The position numbers and the translations under genes are program-made. 64,000 nucleotides of DNA from Flavobacterium sp. W4I14 (GTDB lineage Bacteria; Bacteroidota; Bacteroidia; Sphingobacteriales; Sphingobacteriaceae), in the NCBI GenBank assembly GCA_030817875.1, contig JAUSZU010000001.1, positions 4,526,001 to 4,590,000 of the forward strand. The letters are read 5' to 3'. The notes beneath the pieces are model-generated. The model saw nothing but the letters and a program-made list of their open reading frames with translations, did no database searches and was not told the DNA's origin. Of the stretch, positions 54,252-63,557 are shown one piece after another. Position 1 is the stretch's first letter. Each line of letters opens with the position of its first letter.

Positions 54252-56129
54252 TTAATAACCCGGATTTTGCTCTAATAAATTATTTTTGTTTACTTCATCA
54301 CGGCTAAACGGCCTGAAATAAAGTTTATTGTCCCAATTTCTGTTCTCTTGCGCATTTTCCTCTACCGGACTATAGGTATAATCGTAAATGGTATTATCGT
54401 AATGATAAGGGGCAGACATCGTTTTGCCTGGTTTGAATTTACCGGTAACCTTAATATAAGTGGTTTTTCTGCCCAATGTTTCACCAGCGATTAACCACCT
54501 TCTGGTATCATGATAACGTTGTTCTTCATAAGCCATTTCTATGCGGCGTTCGTGACGGTAAACCTCTCTAAGGCCAGCCTGGTCTGTTGCTGTAACCGCA
54601 GGCATACCTGCCCTGAAACGGATTTTATTTAACCAGTTTGTAGCATTGCCCAGTTCGCCAAGTTCAATACTCGCTTCAATATAATTAAATACCGCTTCGG
54701 TATACCTAAAGAAAGGCCATGGCACATTTTGCGACATCGAAGCATCTACAATACTTGGGTCTGGATCGATAAATTTATGGTAATAATAGCCTGTCCAGCT
54801 GCCGTTCCAGTTTTCGATAGAACTTGCTCTGGTGTCTAAACCTTTAAAGTCGAACTTATTGCTCTTATCATCCAATAAATCATATACTCCGGTTTGGATC
54901 TGGCTGGCCGGATCAACGTTACCTGAAGCTTTATCGCGGGGTTTCCAACCTGCACCATCATATAAAACAGTGGCGTAAAAGCGTGGATCTCTATTTTGAT
55001 AAGGCTCCGCTTTTTGTGTTGGGTTTGTCCAGCTAAACTTAGAGCCATCTTTCATCTCATAATCATCAACCAGTAAACCTATAGGTGTGTTGCCAGCCCA
55101 GTTATGGTAACCGTTAGGGCCATTTTGCTGTGCATGTTTAATATTGTTCTGAACAATAAAATAACGTGCAAAAATTAATTCTGAAGCTGCAGTGGCATCT
55201 ACACCAGGCGCTTTACTGGCTCCGCCCATAGCAATACTTTTATAATTTAACCTTCCCTCGTCAGAAGTAACTGGTGCAGAAAGATTTAATTTATAACCTG
55301 TAGCCAAATCAATAACGGCCTTTGCCGCAGTTTGGGCTAACTTATAGCGATCTGTCTGATTACCACTAGCATAACTTAAGAAATCTAATTTTTGAGCGGC
55401 GATTCCAATAATTTTTGCATTTAATTTAGCCCTGTCATGCAAATCGCTTGCTGCATAAATCAATACTCGCGATTTTAATGCTAAGGCCGCAAGTGCAGTA
55501 GTGCGTCCCTTTTCCATGGTTTTGCCGGTTAATAATCTATTCGCCTCATCGCAATCTTTTAGAATAAAGTTTACACACTCCTCGTAGGTATTGCGCTTTG
55601 CATTATAATTATCGTCTAACACATAAATTTTTGTAATAATAGGTACTGCTCCATAAAAGCGTACCAGTTGCTGATAAAAATAAGCACGTAAAAAATAGGC
55701 TTCACCTAATAACTGATCTTTTAATGATTGGCTGGTAAGAGCGTTATCGCCACTGGTTATTTTCTCAATGGTAATGTTGCAGGCCCGGATGCGGTTATAC
55801 ATTTGCTTATAAGCCCAGGTATCATCTACCCAACCAAGTGTTGAAGGGTTAATGGTAGCGTTATTAACAAGATCTATTCCACGGGTAGGATGCGTAAACA
55901 GGGCTTCGTCAGAAACTGATGCTAACATCTGTTCAGAAAAGCCGCCGTTACCCAATCCGTTATAGATATCGTTCACAAATGCCTGCGCAGTTGCTGGATC
56001 CTTCCACACCGATTCGGCAGGCACCTGTCCAGGTGATTCTACGTTCAAAAAATCCTTTTTACACGCAAATGCAAAAAAGGTAATAAGAACCAAGAGATAT
56101 AAATTTCTATTTTGAATTATTGTTTTCAT
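54252..56129 (-). CDS. SusD/RagB-family outer-membrane lipoprotein
   Basis: A 625-aa surface lipoprotein with lipobox FAFAC (Cys23), then KKDFLNVESPGQVPAESVWKDPA, the TPR-like helices of SusD (EAYFLRAYFYQQLVRFYGAVPI) and the C-terminal RagB part (YIEASIELGELGNATNWLNKIRFRAGMP; RHERRIEMAYEEQRYHDTRRW). It captures a ligand for the adjacent SusC transporter. The ATG at 56129 is preferred; the upstream ATG (56162) lies against the susC stop and delays the signal sequence. Confidence 0.94.
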   Translation of the reverse strand: MKTIIQNRNLYLLVLITFFAFACKKDFLNVESPGQVPAESVWKDPATAQAFVNDIYNGLGNGGFSEQMLASVSDEALFTHPTRGIDLVNNATINPSTLGWVDDTWAYKQMYNRIRACNITIEKITSGDNALTSQSLKDQLLGEAYFLRAYFYQQLVRFYGAVPIITKIYVLDDNYNAKRNTYEECVNFILKDCDEANRLLTGKTMEKGRTTALAALALKSRVLIYAASDLHDRAKLNAKIIGIAAQKLDFLSYASGNQTDRYKLAQTAAKAVIDLATGYKLNLSAPVTSDEGRLNYKSIAMGGASKAPGVDATAASELIFARYFIVQNNIKHAQQNGPNGYHNWAGNTPIGLLVDDYEMKDGSKFSWTNPTQKAEPYQNRDPRFYATVLYDGAGWKPRDKASGNVDPASQIQTGVYDLLDDKSNKFDFKGLDTRASSIENWNGSWTGYYYHKFIDPDPSIVDASMSQNVPWPFFRYTEAVFNYIEASIELGELGNATNWLNKIRFRAGMPAVTATDQAGLREVYRHERRIEMAYEEQRYHDTRRWLIAGETLGRKTTYIKVTGKFKPGKTMSAPYHYDNTIYDYTYSPVEENAQENRNWDNKLYFRPFSRDEVNKNNLLEQNPGY

Positions 56130-56164
56130 ATTCTTCTTTGTAATTGATAAACAGCTATACATTG

Positions 56165-59100
56165 TTAAAAAGTGGCTTTAATACCCATATTAATTACCCT
56201 AGCTTGTGGATAGTATTGTCCACTTGTGTTGGTAGATTCAGGGTCCCATATCTTGATTTTATCAAGCGTAGCCAAATTGAGGCCATTTGCATACACCCTT
56301 ACACTATTTAATCCAACTTTTTCAACCCATGTTGTTGGTAATGTATAACCTAGCTCTACATTCTTAAGTCTGATGTAGTTATTGCTTCTTAACCAATAGG
56401 TATTGTTCAATGCATTATTGCTATCGGTATAATAAGTAGCACCCCTGTTTGATAAGCGCGGGTTTACCGAACTTGGATTATCGATACTCCAGCGGTTCAG
56501 GTATGACCACTCCAAGAAGTTACCAATATCCCCCGATTCTGTTAAACCAACAATCTGCATCCCGCCAGTTGCTCCTTGAATAAGCACTGATAAGTCAAAT
56601 CCTTTGTATTGAACATTAAAATTTACGCCGCCTGTAAATGTTGGTGTACCATTTTTATCTAAACGTATTTTATCATCTGCATTAATTTTACCATCGCCGT
56701 TAATATCTTTAAATTTCATATCGCCCGGGCGCAGGGTATTGGTAAGTGCACTATAATTAAGTTTATTGGCGCTAATTTCTGCCTGATCTTTAAAAACACC
56801 ATCATAATCGTAAACCAACCACGAACTGGTTACCCTACCTGTAGAACGCTGCCATTCCGGAGCACCAGGAGTTTCATCCCAGAAGATTATTTTATTTTTG
56901 GCATAGCCACCGTTAACACTCACCCCAAAATTTAAATCGCCAACCTGGTCGTTATAACTTAATTTAAATTCGAAACCTTTATTGTTTACTTTCCCTAAGT
57001 TAACTGGTGGTAAGCGATCGGTAATACCAGAACTTTCTGGCACTGAGCTACCTCTACTGATCAGAATATTTGTACGCTTATTATAGAAGTAATCGAACTC
57101 TAACGACAATTTATTATTTAAAAAGGATGCATCTAAACCAATATTGGTATTATTTGCTACTTCCCATCCAAAGTTGAAATTGGGTACTTTGCCTTCTGTT
57201 AACGTTTTAGTAACAAGATCATTAAAGGTATATGCTCCAAAATTCATCAAACTGAGGTATTGATATTCTTGCAGCACATCTCCAAAATAGGCTTCAGCAC
57301 CCATCTGACCATACGACGCCCTCAGTTTTAAATTATTTATGAACTTAACATTGTCTTTGAAAAAAGACTCTTCAGATAAACGCCAGCCTACTGATACACC
57401 TGGGAAAAAACCGAAACGCCTGTTGGTCGGGAAGATATAAGAGCCATCTACACGCCACAAAAATTCGGCAAGGTATTTTTCTTTATAGTTATATCCTGCC
57501 CTTCCAAAATAACTTAAACGTGCCCGTTTGAAAAGACGATTGGGATTACTAGGATCATCAAAATTACCTAATGATTGTTCGCGTTCATCACCAGCCAATA
57601 ATTCCTGAACAGATTGTGAAATAAAATATCTTCTGAAAGCCGTAAAACCATCATTATCAACCGTTTCCCGAGTCACCCCAGCCATCAAACCAATATTATG
57701 ATCGCCAATTTTTTTATCATAGTTAACCATTCCGGTTAAGTTTATGGCCAATTGTCCGCCTGCGGTTTCCCTAAGCCTTGGATCGGTATATTGAGAGCGC
57801 ACCGTACCTGCAAGCACTGGTGTTACACCATCGGCTGCAAACGTTTTCTTGTCCCAATCATAAAGTGTCCAGGGCAATTGCCAGTTTTTTTGCCTGCCAG
57901 AATATTTATCTATTGCAGCAGTACCGGTTACCTTTAATCCATCAACACCGGGAATTTTAATTTCTACTTTCCCTGTAGTTTGAAAGTAATCTCTAACATC
58001 TTTATTGGTTCCCGTTAAATCTGTAGTAGAAACTACTGGATTATAACCATATTCAATATCCCTACCAGGTAACCCGTTAGGCCATATGGCTATTTCATTT
58101 GGCCTTCCCCGCATTAAGAATCTAAAGATATCTCCCGCTGAAACCGTTGGGAAATTACGATCTTCCTCTCTCGCACTTACCCCCAATGTGGTAGTGATAT
58201 ACTTACTTAATTTTGCTTCCAGGTTAAAACGCATATCATACTGCTGATAACCTGTAGCAGAGTTTTTATAATAGCCATCCTGATTTAGATAACCTAGTGA
58301 AAGCAGATATTTAACATTTTCACTCCCTCCATTAATCTGAACATTGTGTCTTTGCTGAGGAGACCAATTTTGGAATGTAGTTTTAAACCAATCAGTATTG
58401 GGATATCTCAAAGGATCTGAGCCATCGCCGAATTTCCGGATTTCATCTGGTTTGTAAGCAGCATTAATCGTTTTACCACCGGTAGATAAATAAGTTCCTG
58501 TTGTTTTGAAACTATTCCACGCTGCCGACCATTCGTTTGGATTAAGATCGGAACCGAAAATATTCAGTTCATTTAAAATCTCAGCATATTGAGTAGAATT
58601 GGCCATTTTAGGTATGCGTGTAGGCTGTTGTAGGCCATAACTAAAATCGTAAGAAAATTGTGGTTTCCCCGATTTCCCTAGTTTAGTAGTGATGAGAATT
58701 ACTCCATTTGCAGCCTGAGAGCCATAAATAGCTGCAGATGCATCCTTTAGCACCGATACACTTTCTATATCGTTCGGATTTAACCTTTCGATCCCTCCTG
58801 CCCGGTTAGGTATTCCATCGATTACAATTAAGGCATTATTATTACCAAGCGAATTTATACCGCGGATCCGGATCGTCGAGCCATCATATCCCGGCTCCCC
58901 ACTTCCTTGCAATGCCGTAACGCCAGGCAAACGACCAGCCAATGAATTGGTTAAGTTTACTGATGATGATTTAGCTAGCTCTGTACCTTTAACCGATGCT
59001 ACAGCACCAGATACAACTGCCTTTTTTTGGGTTCCATACCCTACTACTACTACTTCAGATAAGTTTTGGTTGTTTTCTAATAACCGGATATTGATATTGG

Positions 59101-59443
59101 TTTGGTTTTTTACCTGAATTTCTTGATCTACGTAGCCTACGTAGGTAAATACTAAAGTAGCATCTTCGGGTACTTTTATACTAAATTTTCCGGAAGCATC
59201 TGTTACAGTAGTTGCAGCACCTCCTTTTAATTTAACACTTACTCCAGGAATTGGTCCTTTAGCATCGGTAACCTGTCCCTTCACAATAATATCCTCAAGC
59301 GGAGGTCTGTAAAAATCAAAGGGTTCTTTTTCGTGCAATGATGCTTTAGCAGACATGCTGGTAAACGGGGAAAAAACGAGACAACCACCGCAAACAAGAA
59401 ACATGCTACTTCTGGCAAAAGTCTTCCATAGATTTTTTTTCAT
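56165..59443 (-). CDS. SusC/RagA-family TonB-linked outer-membrane transporter
   Basis: A 1092-aa protein. Signal region, beta-sandwich CarboxypepD_reg domain (about 50-125, KGQVTDAKGPIPGVSVKLKGG), the TonB-box-like LSEVVVVGYGTQKKAVVSGAV that marks SusC, plug with VIDGIPNRAGGIERLNPNDIESVSVLKDASAAIYGSQAANGVILITTK, and a barrel ending IKATF. Forms a gated complex with SusD. No glycoside hydrolase, sulfatase, sigma/anti-sigma pair or hybrid regulator lies next to it, so the substrate is unknown. ATG at 59443 is chosen over 59479 on signal-peptide position. Confidence 0.94.
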   Translation of the reverse strand: MKKNLWKTFARSSMFLVCGGCLVFSPFTSMSAKASLHEKEPFDFYRPPLEDIIVKGQVTDAKGPIPGVSVKLKGGAATTVTDASGKFSIKVPEDATLVFTYVGYVDQEIQVKNQTNINIRLLENNQNLSEVVVVGYGTQKKAVVSGAVASVKGTELAKSSSVNLTNSLAGRLPGVTALQGSGEPGYDGSTIRIRGINSLGNNNALIVIDGIPNRAGGIERLNPNDIESVSVLKDASAAIYGSQAANGVILITTKLGKSGKPQFSYDFSYGLQQPTRIPKMANSTQYAEILNELNIFGSDLNPNEWSAAWNSFKTTGTYLSTGGKTINAAYKPDEIRKFGDGSDPLRYPNTDWFKTTFQNWSPQQRHNVQINGGSENVKYLLSLGYLNQDGYYKNSATGYQQYDMRFNLEAKLSKYITTTLGVSAREEDRNFPTVSAGDIFRFLMRGRPNEIAIWPNGLPGRDIEYGYNPVVSTTDLTGTNKDVRDYFQTTGKVEIKIPGVDGLKVTGTAAIDKYSGRQKNWQLPWTLYDWDKKTFAADGVTPVLAGTVRSQYTDPRLRETAGGQLAINLTGMVNYDKKIGDHNIGLMAGVTRETVDNDGFTAFRRYFISQSVQELLAGDEREQSLGNFDDPSNPNRLFKRARLSYFGRAGYNYKEKYLAEFLWRVDGSYIFPTNRRFGFFPGVSVGWRLSEESFFKDNVKFINNLKLRASYGQMGAEAYFGDVLQEYQYLSLMNFGAYTFNDLVTKTLTEGKVPNFNFGWEVANNTNIGLDASFLNNKLSLEFDYFYNKRTNILISRGSSVPESSGITDRLPPVNLGKVNNKGFEFKLSYNDQVGDLNFGVSVNGGYAKNKIIFWDETPGAPEWQRSTGRVTSSWLVYDYDGVFKDQAEISANKLNYSALTNTLRPGDMKFKDINGDGKINADDKIRLDKNGTPTFTGGVNFNVQYKGFDLSVLIQGATGGMQIVGLTESGDIGNFLEWSYLNRWSIDNPSSVNPRLSNRGATYYTDSNNALNNTYWLRSNNYIRLKNVELGYTLPTTWVEKVGLNSVRVYANGLNLATLDKIKIWDPESTNTSGQYYPQARVINMGIKATF

Positions 59444-59914
59444 AGTTTTCAATTTATTTTGGTTAGATAATAATTGCATTATAATTTAATACTCATAAGT
59501 AATATAAAACTGTCATTTACACAATCAATCAAATATGACTTATCAGCATAATTGCTTACAGCACTTAACATCAAAAAAAATTAAGGTTCCCTTCTAATTA
59601 CGCCAATAAATCGTTGTTAACCATATCAAATCGGCTTTAATTAGTTCAAAATTCATTTTTGGGATTAAAATTACAAGGTACGATGTACCTAATTTTGGAC
59701 TTGCCGATGCTACAGTTCACACTTGGTTACACGCAAGATAGGAATATTAGGAGGTAAAAAAAAGGGGGTAAAATAATATTTATAAGGGGCTGAATAGTAA
59801 AAAAATAATTTCAAACTACGCAAAGTAGCACTAATAATACAGCACTAAATATTATTGCAAAATAGGGAAAAAAGAAAATATTAATATTTAGAAGAAATTA
59901 AACTCAATACAAGA
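59444..59914 (-). promoter_or_regulatory. Upstream region of susCD
   Basis: 471 non-coding AT-rich bases between recG and susC. Contains the palindrome AGGTACGATGTACCT (59676-59690), a possible operator about 235 bases before the susC start. No ORF. Confidence 0.35.
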
Positions 59915-62020
59915 TTAGCTTATCTTGTCGAAAGAAATGCCTCTTTCTAATTTGTGCAGGTGAGCTTTTAAGATTGCATTCTCGGGCTTTGCCAGCTGCG
60001 GATCGTCTTCAAAAAGTGCAATTACGGTGTTACGTGCTTCAGACAAAATAATCTGGTCTTTGGCCAGGTCAGCAAGCTTCAGATCTAAAACGCCGCTTTG
60101 CTGGGTTCCTGTAATATCGCCAGGACCGCGTAACTGTAAATCTATTTCTGATATTTCGAAGCCATTGTTGGTTCTTACCATTGTTTCCAAACGAATCTTA
60201 CCTTCTTTACTCAGTTTATTCCCACTCATTAATATACAGAAAGACTGTTCTGCACCACGACCTACCCTACCACGCAATTGGTGCAGTTGTGAAAGCCCAA
60301 ACCGTTCGGCATTTTCAATTACCATTACCGAAGCGTTAGGTACGTTTACGCCCACCTCTATTACGGTAGTGGCCACCATAATCTGGCTTTTACCATCAAT
60401 AAACTGCTGCATTTCAAACTGTTTATCGGCATTGGGCATTTGCCCGTGCACAATACTCATTTGGTAGTCAGGCCTTGGAAACTGATAGCTCAACTGCTCA
60501 ATTCCAGCTTCGAGGTGCAAAAGATCTAATTTTTCGCTTTCCTTGATTAAAGGGTAAACAATATAAACCTGCCTTCCTTTAGCAATTTCCTGCTTCATAA
60601 AACCGAACATCCTGAGGCGTTGGCCTTCAAAAAGGTGTTTGGTTTCTATAGGTTTTCTGCCGGCAGGTAATTCGTCAATAATCGAGACATCAAGATCGCC
60701 GTATAAGGTCATGGCCAAAGTACGCGGTATTGGTGTAGCGGTCATCACTAGGATGTGTGGAGGAATAATATTTTTCCTCCAAAGCTTAGCGCGTTGCTCC
60801 ACACCAAAACGATGTTGCTCATCAATCACAACCAATCCTAATTTTTTAAACTGAACCTTATCTTCAATCAGGGCATGTGTTCCGATCAAAATATCGATTT
60901 CTCCATTCTCCAATTGCTCATGCAAAGCAGTACGCTCTTTCTTTTTGGTATTTCCTGTAAGGATAGCAACACGCACCAGGTCGTTGGTTACAAGCTCTGT
61001 AATAGAGGCATAGTGCTGACGGGCCAAAATTTCCGTCGGGGCCATCATACAAGCCTGGTAGCCGTTATCATTTGCCAAAAGCATACTCATCAATGCAACG
61101 GCGGTTTTACCGCTTCCTACGTCACCCTGAACAAGCCGGTTCATTTGCACACCGCGTTGTGTATCGATCCTAATTTCTTTTACCACACGCTTTTGTGCAT
61201 TGGTTAATTCGAAAGGCAAAAACTCATTGTAAAAGCGGTTTACTTTTTCACCAACCTTTTCAAAAGTTACGCCTTTAAATTTTAACTGGCGCAATTGCTT
61301 ATTGTGCAAAAGCTGTAACTGGATGAAGAATAATTCTTCAAATTTAAGGCGTCTTTCTGCTGCACTTAAATCCTTCACATTTTTAGGAAAATGAATATTC
61401 AGCAGAGCCAATCTCTTATCTGGCAGCTGATACTTATCAATAATGTATTGTGGCAAATTTTCAGGAACCTGGGGAATAATCTGATCCAACAAGCCAGCAA
61501 TTAAACGTTGTAAGCCTTTCGAATCGAGATTAAACTTTTTAAGCTTCTCTGTTGAGTTATAAACGGGCTGTAAGGTTAAATTACCGCGCCCTACCTGTTT
61601 GCGCTGGTACAGCTCCATTTCTGGATGCGAGATGCTGAATGTACCGTTAAAGATGGTTGGTTTTCCAAAGGCCACGTAAGCGGTACCAACTGTGATATTA
61701 TCATCAACCCATTTTAAGCTCTGGAACCAGACTAATTCCATGATTCCGGTTTCATCTTTAAAAACAGCAACAATACGTTTTGCCCTTTTATCACCAATTA
61801 CTTTTTTGCTGATCACACGCCCAATAATCTGAATATACTGCGAATCAGGATTGATCTGGTTAATTTTGAAATATTTTGTACGGTCGATATACCTGAACGG
61901 ATAGTGGGCAAGCATGTCCTGATAAGTGAACAGACCGAGATCCTTCTTCAAAACATCGGCGCGGCTTGGCCCAACGCCTTTTAAAAACTCAACAGGTGTA
62001 TCTAATACCGAATTAAACAA
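59915..62020 (-). CDS. recG: ATP-dependent DNA helicase RecG
   Basis: A 701-aa branch-migrating helicase for stalled forks and recombination. N-terminal wedge/OB domain (about 1-250, LKGVGPSRADVLKKDLGLFTYQDMLAHYPFRY), motif I GDVGSGKT, DEQH box (DEQHRFGVEQRAKL), MTATPIPRTLAMT, and motif VI QLRGRVGRG. Starts with TTG at 62020; an in-frame stop lies 9 bases upstream and no early ATG exists. Overlaps the EamA gene by 19 bases, suggesting co-translation. Confidence 0.96.
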   Translation of the reverse strand: MFNSVLDTPVEFLKGVGPSRADVLKKDLGLFTYQDMLAHYPFRYIDRTKYFKINQINPDSQYIQIIGRVISKKVIGDKRAKRIVAVFKDETGIMELVWFQSLKWVDDNITVGTAYVAFGKPTIFNGTFSISHPEMELYQRKQVGRGNLTLQPVYNSTEKLKKFNLDSKGLQRLIAGLLDQIIPQVPENLPQYIIDKYQLPDKRLALLNIHFPKNVKDLSAAERRLKFEELFFIQLQLLHNKQLRQLKFKGVTFEKVGEKVNRFYNEFLPFELTNAQKRVVKEIRIDTQRGVQMNRLVQGDVGSGKTAVALMSMLLANDNGYQACMMAPTEILARQHYASITELVTNDLVRVAILTGNTKKKERTALHEQLENGEIDILIGTHALIEDKVQFKKLGLVVIDEQHRFGVEQRAKLWRKNIIPPHILVMTATPIPRTLAMTLYGDLDVSIIDELPAGRKPIETKHLFEGQRLRMFGFMKQEIAKGRQVYIVYPLIKESEKLDLLHLEAGIEQLSYQFPRPDYQMSIVHGQMPNADKQFEMQQFIDGKSQIMVATTVIEVGVNVPNASVMVIENAERFGLSQLHQLRGRVGRGAEQSFCILMSGNKLSKEGKIRLETMVRTNNGFEISEIDLQLRGPGDITGTQQSGVLDLKLADLAKDQIILSEARNTVIALFEDDPQLAKPENAILKAHLHKLERGISFDKIS

Positions 62021-62928
62021 AATATTTTACTGTTTCTTGTAACAACACTCTTTAGCAACTGCGCATTAAAAATAACGATCGATAGCAGCAAAAGCAAATA
62101 GGCGAAAAGTTGGTGCAGATCTATTTTCTCTTTAAAGTAGAAAAATGCAACGGTAAATGCAACTATGGGGTTGAGATAGATCAAAATACCCAAGGCCGAC
62201 GAAGGCATGCCCAACAGTGCATACGAATTTAAAAAGAGTGGAATAATGGTAAATACAATAGCAATCAACAATATATGTAACCAAAAGAAGGTTTCTGTAG
62301 GAAAGGGCGCAGCATTAAGAAAATACAATGGCAGCATCATTAATCCTGATAAAATTAACTGAACGCCCAAAAAGTTAAACTTATCTACATCTTTAATTAC
62401 TTTTAGCACAATAACATATAAGGCATAAAAAGATGCAATAATAATGGCCCACATTACTTCGTGTAATGAGCCTGTTGCCAATAGAATGATGCTTATAAAC
62501 GCGATGATCAGGGCAATAATTTTAGTCTTCGTTAACTGTTCCTTTAAAATGATAAATCCACAGAGCGCAGTTAACAGTGGGCACACCATATAGGCAAAGG
62601 CTGCTGCTTTTAAACTTACACTATTTACGGCATAAATATAGGTAAACCAGTTTCCCGTGATCAGAAATGACGACACTACAGTAAGCAGCAATAGTTTTTT
62701 TCTCTTGCTGGCGTTTAATGATTTTAAGAAATTTAAATCATTTTTTAATGCTTCCCTTCTAAATAAAAGAATGGTTGCCCAAACTACGATAATGGAAATA
62801 AATATCCTGTAGTATAAAATTTCGTGTGGCGGAAAACCCTTTATATTACGCAAAGGTATAGACATTGTTCCCCAGATAATGTAAGGAACAATGCCCGCTA
62901 TAAAATATTTGCTTTTACTATCTGCCAA
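62002..62928 (-). CDS. EamA/RarD-like DMT transporter
   Basis: A 308-aa protein with ten hydrophobic helices in two EamA halves. It begins YFIAGIVPYIIWGTMSIPLRNI and has YYRIFISIIVVW, the RarD-type signature. Starts with TTG at 62928, two bases after the ridA stop. Substrate unknown. Confidence 0.88.
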   Translation of the reverse strand: MADSKSKYFIAGIVPYIIWGTMSIPLRNIKGFPPHEILYYRIFISIIVVWATILLFRREALKNDLNFLKSLNASKRKKLLLLTVVSSFLITGNWFTYIYAVNSVSLKAAAFAYMVCPLLTALCGFIILKEQLTKTKIIALIIAFISIILLATGSLHEVMWAIIIASFYALYVIVLKVIKDVDKFNFLGVQLILSGLMMLPLYFLNAAPFPTETFFWLHILLIAIVFTIIPLFLNSYALLGMPSSALGILIYLNPIVAFTVAFFYFKEKIDLHQLFAYLLLLLSIVIFNAQLLKSVVTRNSKIFCLIRY

Positions 62929-62930
62929 AA

Positions 62931-63311
62931 TTAGCCTACAATGGCAATTACAGAAATTTCTACATTAACATTTTTAGGCAATACCGAAACCTGAACCGTT
63001 TCGCGCGCAGGGAAATCAGCAGTAAAATACTGTCCATAAACTTCGTTTACCTGAGCAAAGGTGCCCATATCGCTTAAGAAGATAGTAGACTTTACTACGT
63101 TATCGAAAGTTAAACCTGCTTCAAGCAATACTGCTTTAAGGTTACGCATTACCTGGTGTGTCTCTTCTTCAATATTACCAATATTCAATTCTCCATTTTC
63201 GGGATTAATGGCTACCTGACCTGATACGAATAAAAAGTTTCCAGCTTGTACAGCTTGGCTATATGGTCCAATTGGAGCTGGAGCATTAGTTGTTTTAATA
63301 ATTTGTTTCAT
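62931..63311 (-). CDS. ridA: RidA family enamine/imine deaminase
   Basis: A 126-aa cytosolic trimer-forming protein that hydrolyses reactive enamines and imines from PLP enzymes. Motifs: APAPIGPYSQAVQAGNFLFVSGQ, the conserved Arg/Glu in DFPARETVQVSVLPKNVNVEISVIAIV. Usual length. First gene of ridA-eamA-recG. Confidence 0.96.
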   Translation of the reverse strand: MKQIIKTTNAPAPIGPYSQAVQAGNFLFVSGQVAINPENGELNIGNIEEETHQVMRNLKAVLLEAGLTFDNVVKSTIFLSDMGTFAQVNEVYGQYFTADFPARETVQVSVLPKNVNVEISVIAIVG

Positions 63312-63322
63312 ACAATTTGGGG

Positions 63323-63460
63323 TTATTTAGCAAGCCATTGGATTAGCTTGTAGATGATACCTGCAAGAAAAATTAAGATGGCCAATGCATTTATAAAATG
63401 CATAATTTTCAGATTGATATTATTTGGCCTGTTCGGATCTTTTTTTCTAAAGAAGTACAT
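63323..63460 (-). CDS. 45-aa small membrane protein (DUF6728-like)
   Basis: A short frame from ATG (63458-63460) to TAA (63323-63325). N-terminal FFRKKDPNRPNNINLKIMHF is charged and polar, followed by one hydrophobic helix (about 21-41) and WLAK. Resembles a small Bacteroidota-only family (DUF6728). Twelve bases before ridA and likely co-transcribed. Confidence 0.7.
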   Translation of the reverse strand: MYFFRKKDPNRPNNINLKIMHFINALAILIFLAGIIYKLIQWLAK

Positions 63461-63506
63461 AACACAAACTTAGTTAAAAAGCTTAACACAGAAAATTAAA
63501 AGGCAC

Positions 63507-63540
63507 AAAAAAAGTCCTGACTTTCATCAGGACTTTTTTA
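63507..63540. terminator. Intrinsic terminator downstream of the OmpA gene
   Basis: Stem AAAGTCCTGA/TCAGGACTTT with loop CTTTCA, A run and T run on both sides. Confidence 0.85.
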
Positions 63541-63557
63541 AATCTTATATTGAAATA

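Noticed and set aside
54252..59443. Polysaccharide utilisation locus
   Set aside because: susCD is present but no glycoside hydrolase, lyase or sulfatase is nearby, so substrate cannot be claimed.
60027..60467. 146-codon plus-strand frame
   Set aside because: Antisense of recG motifs; no independent support.
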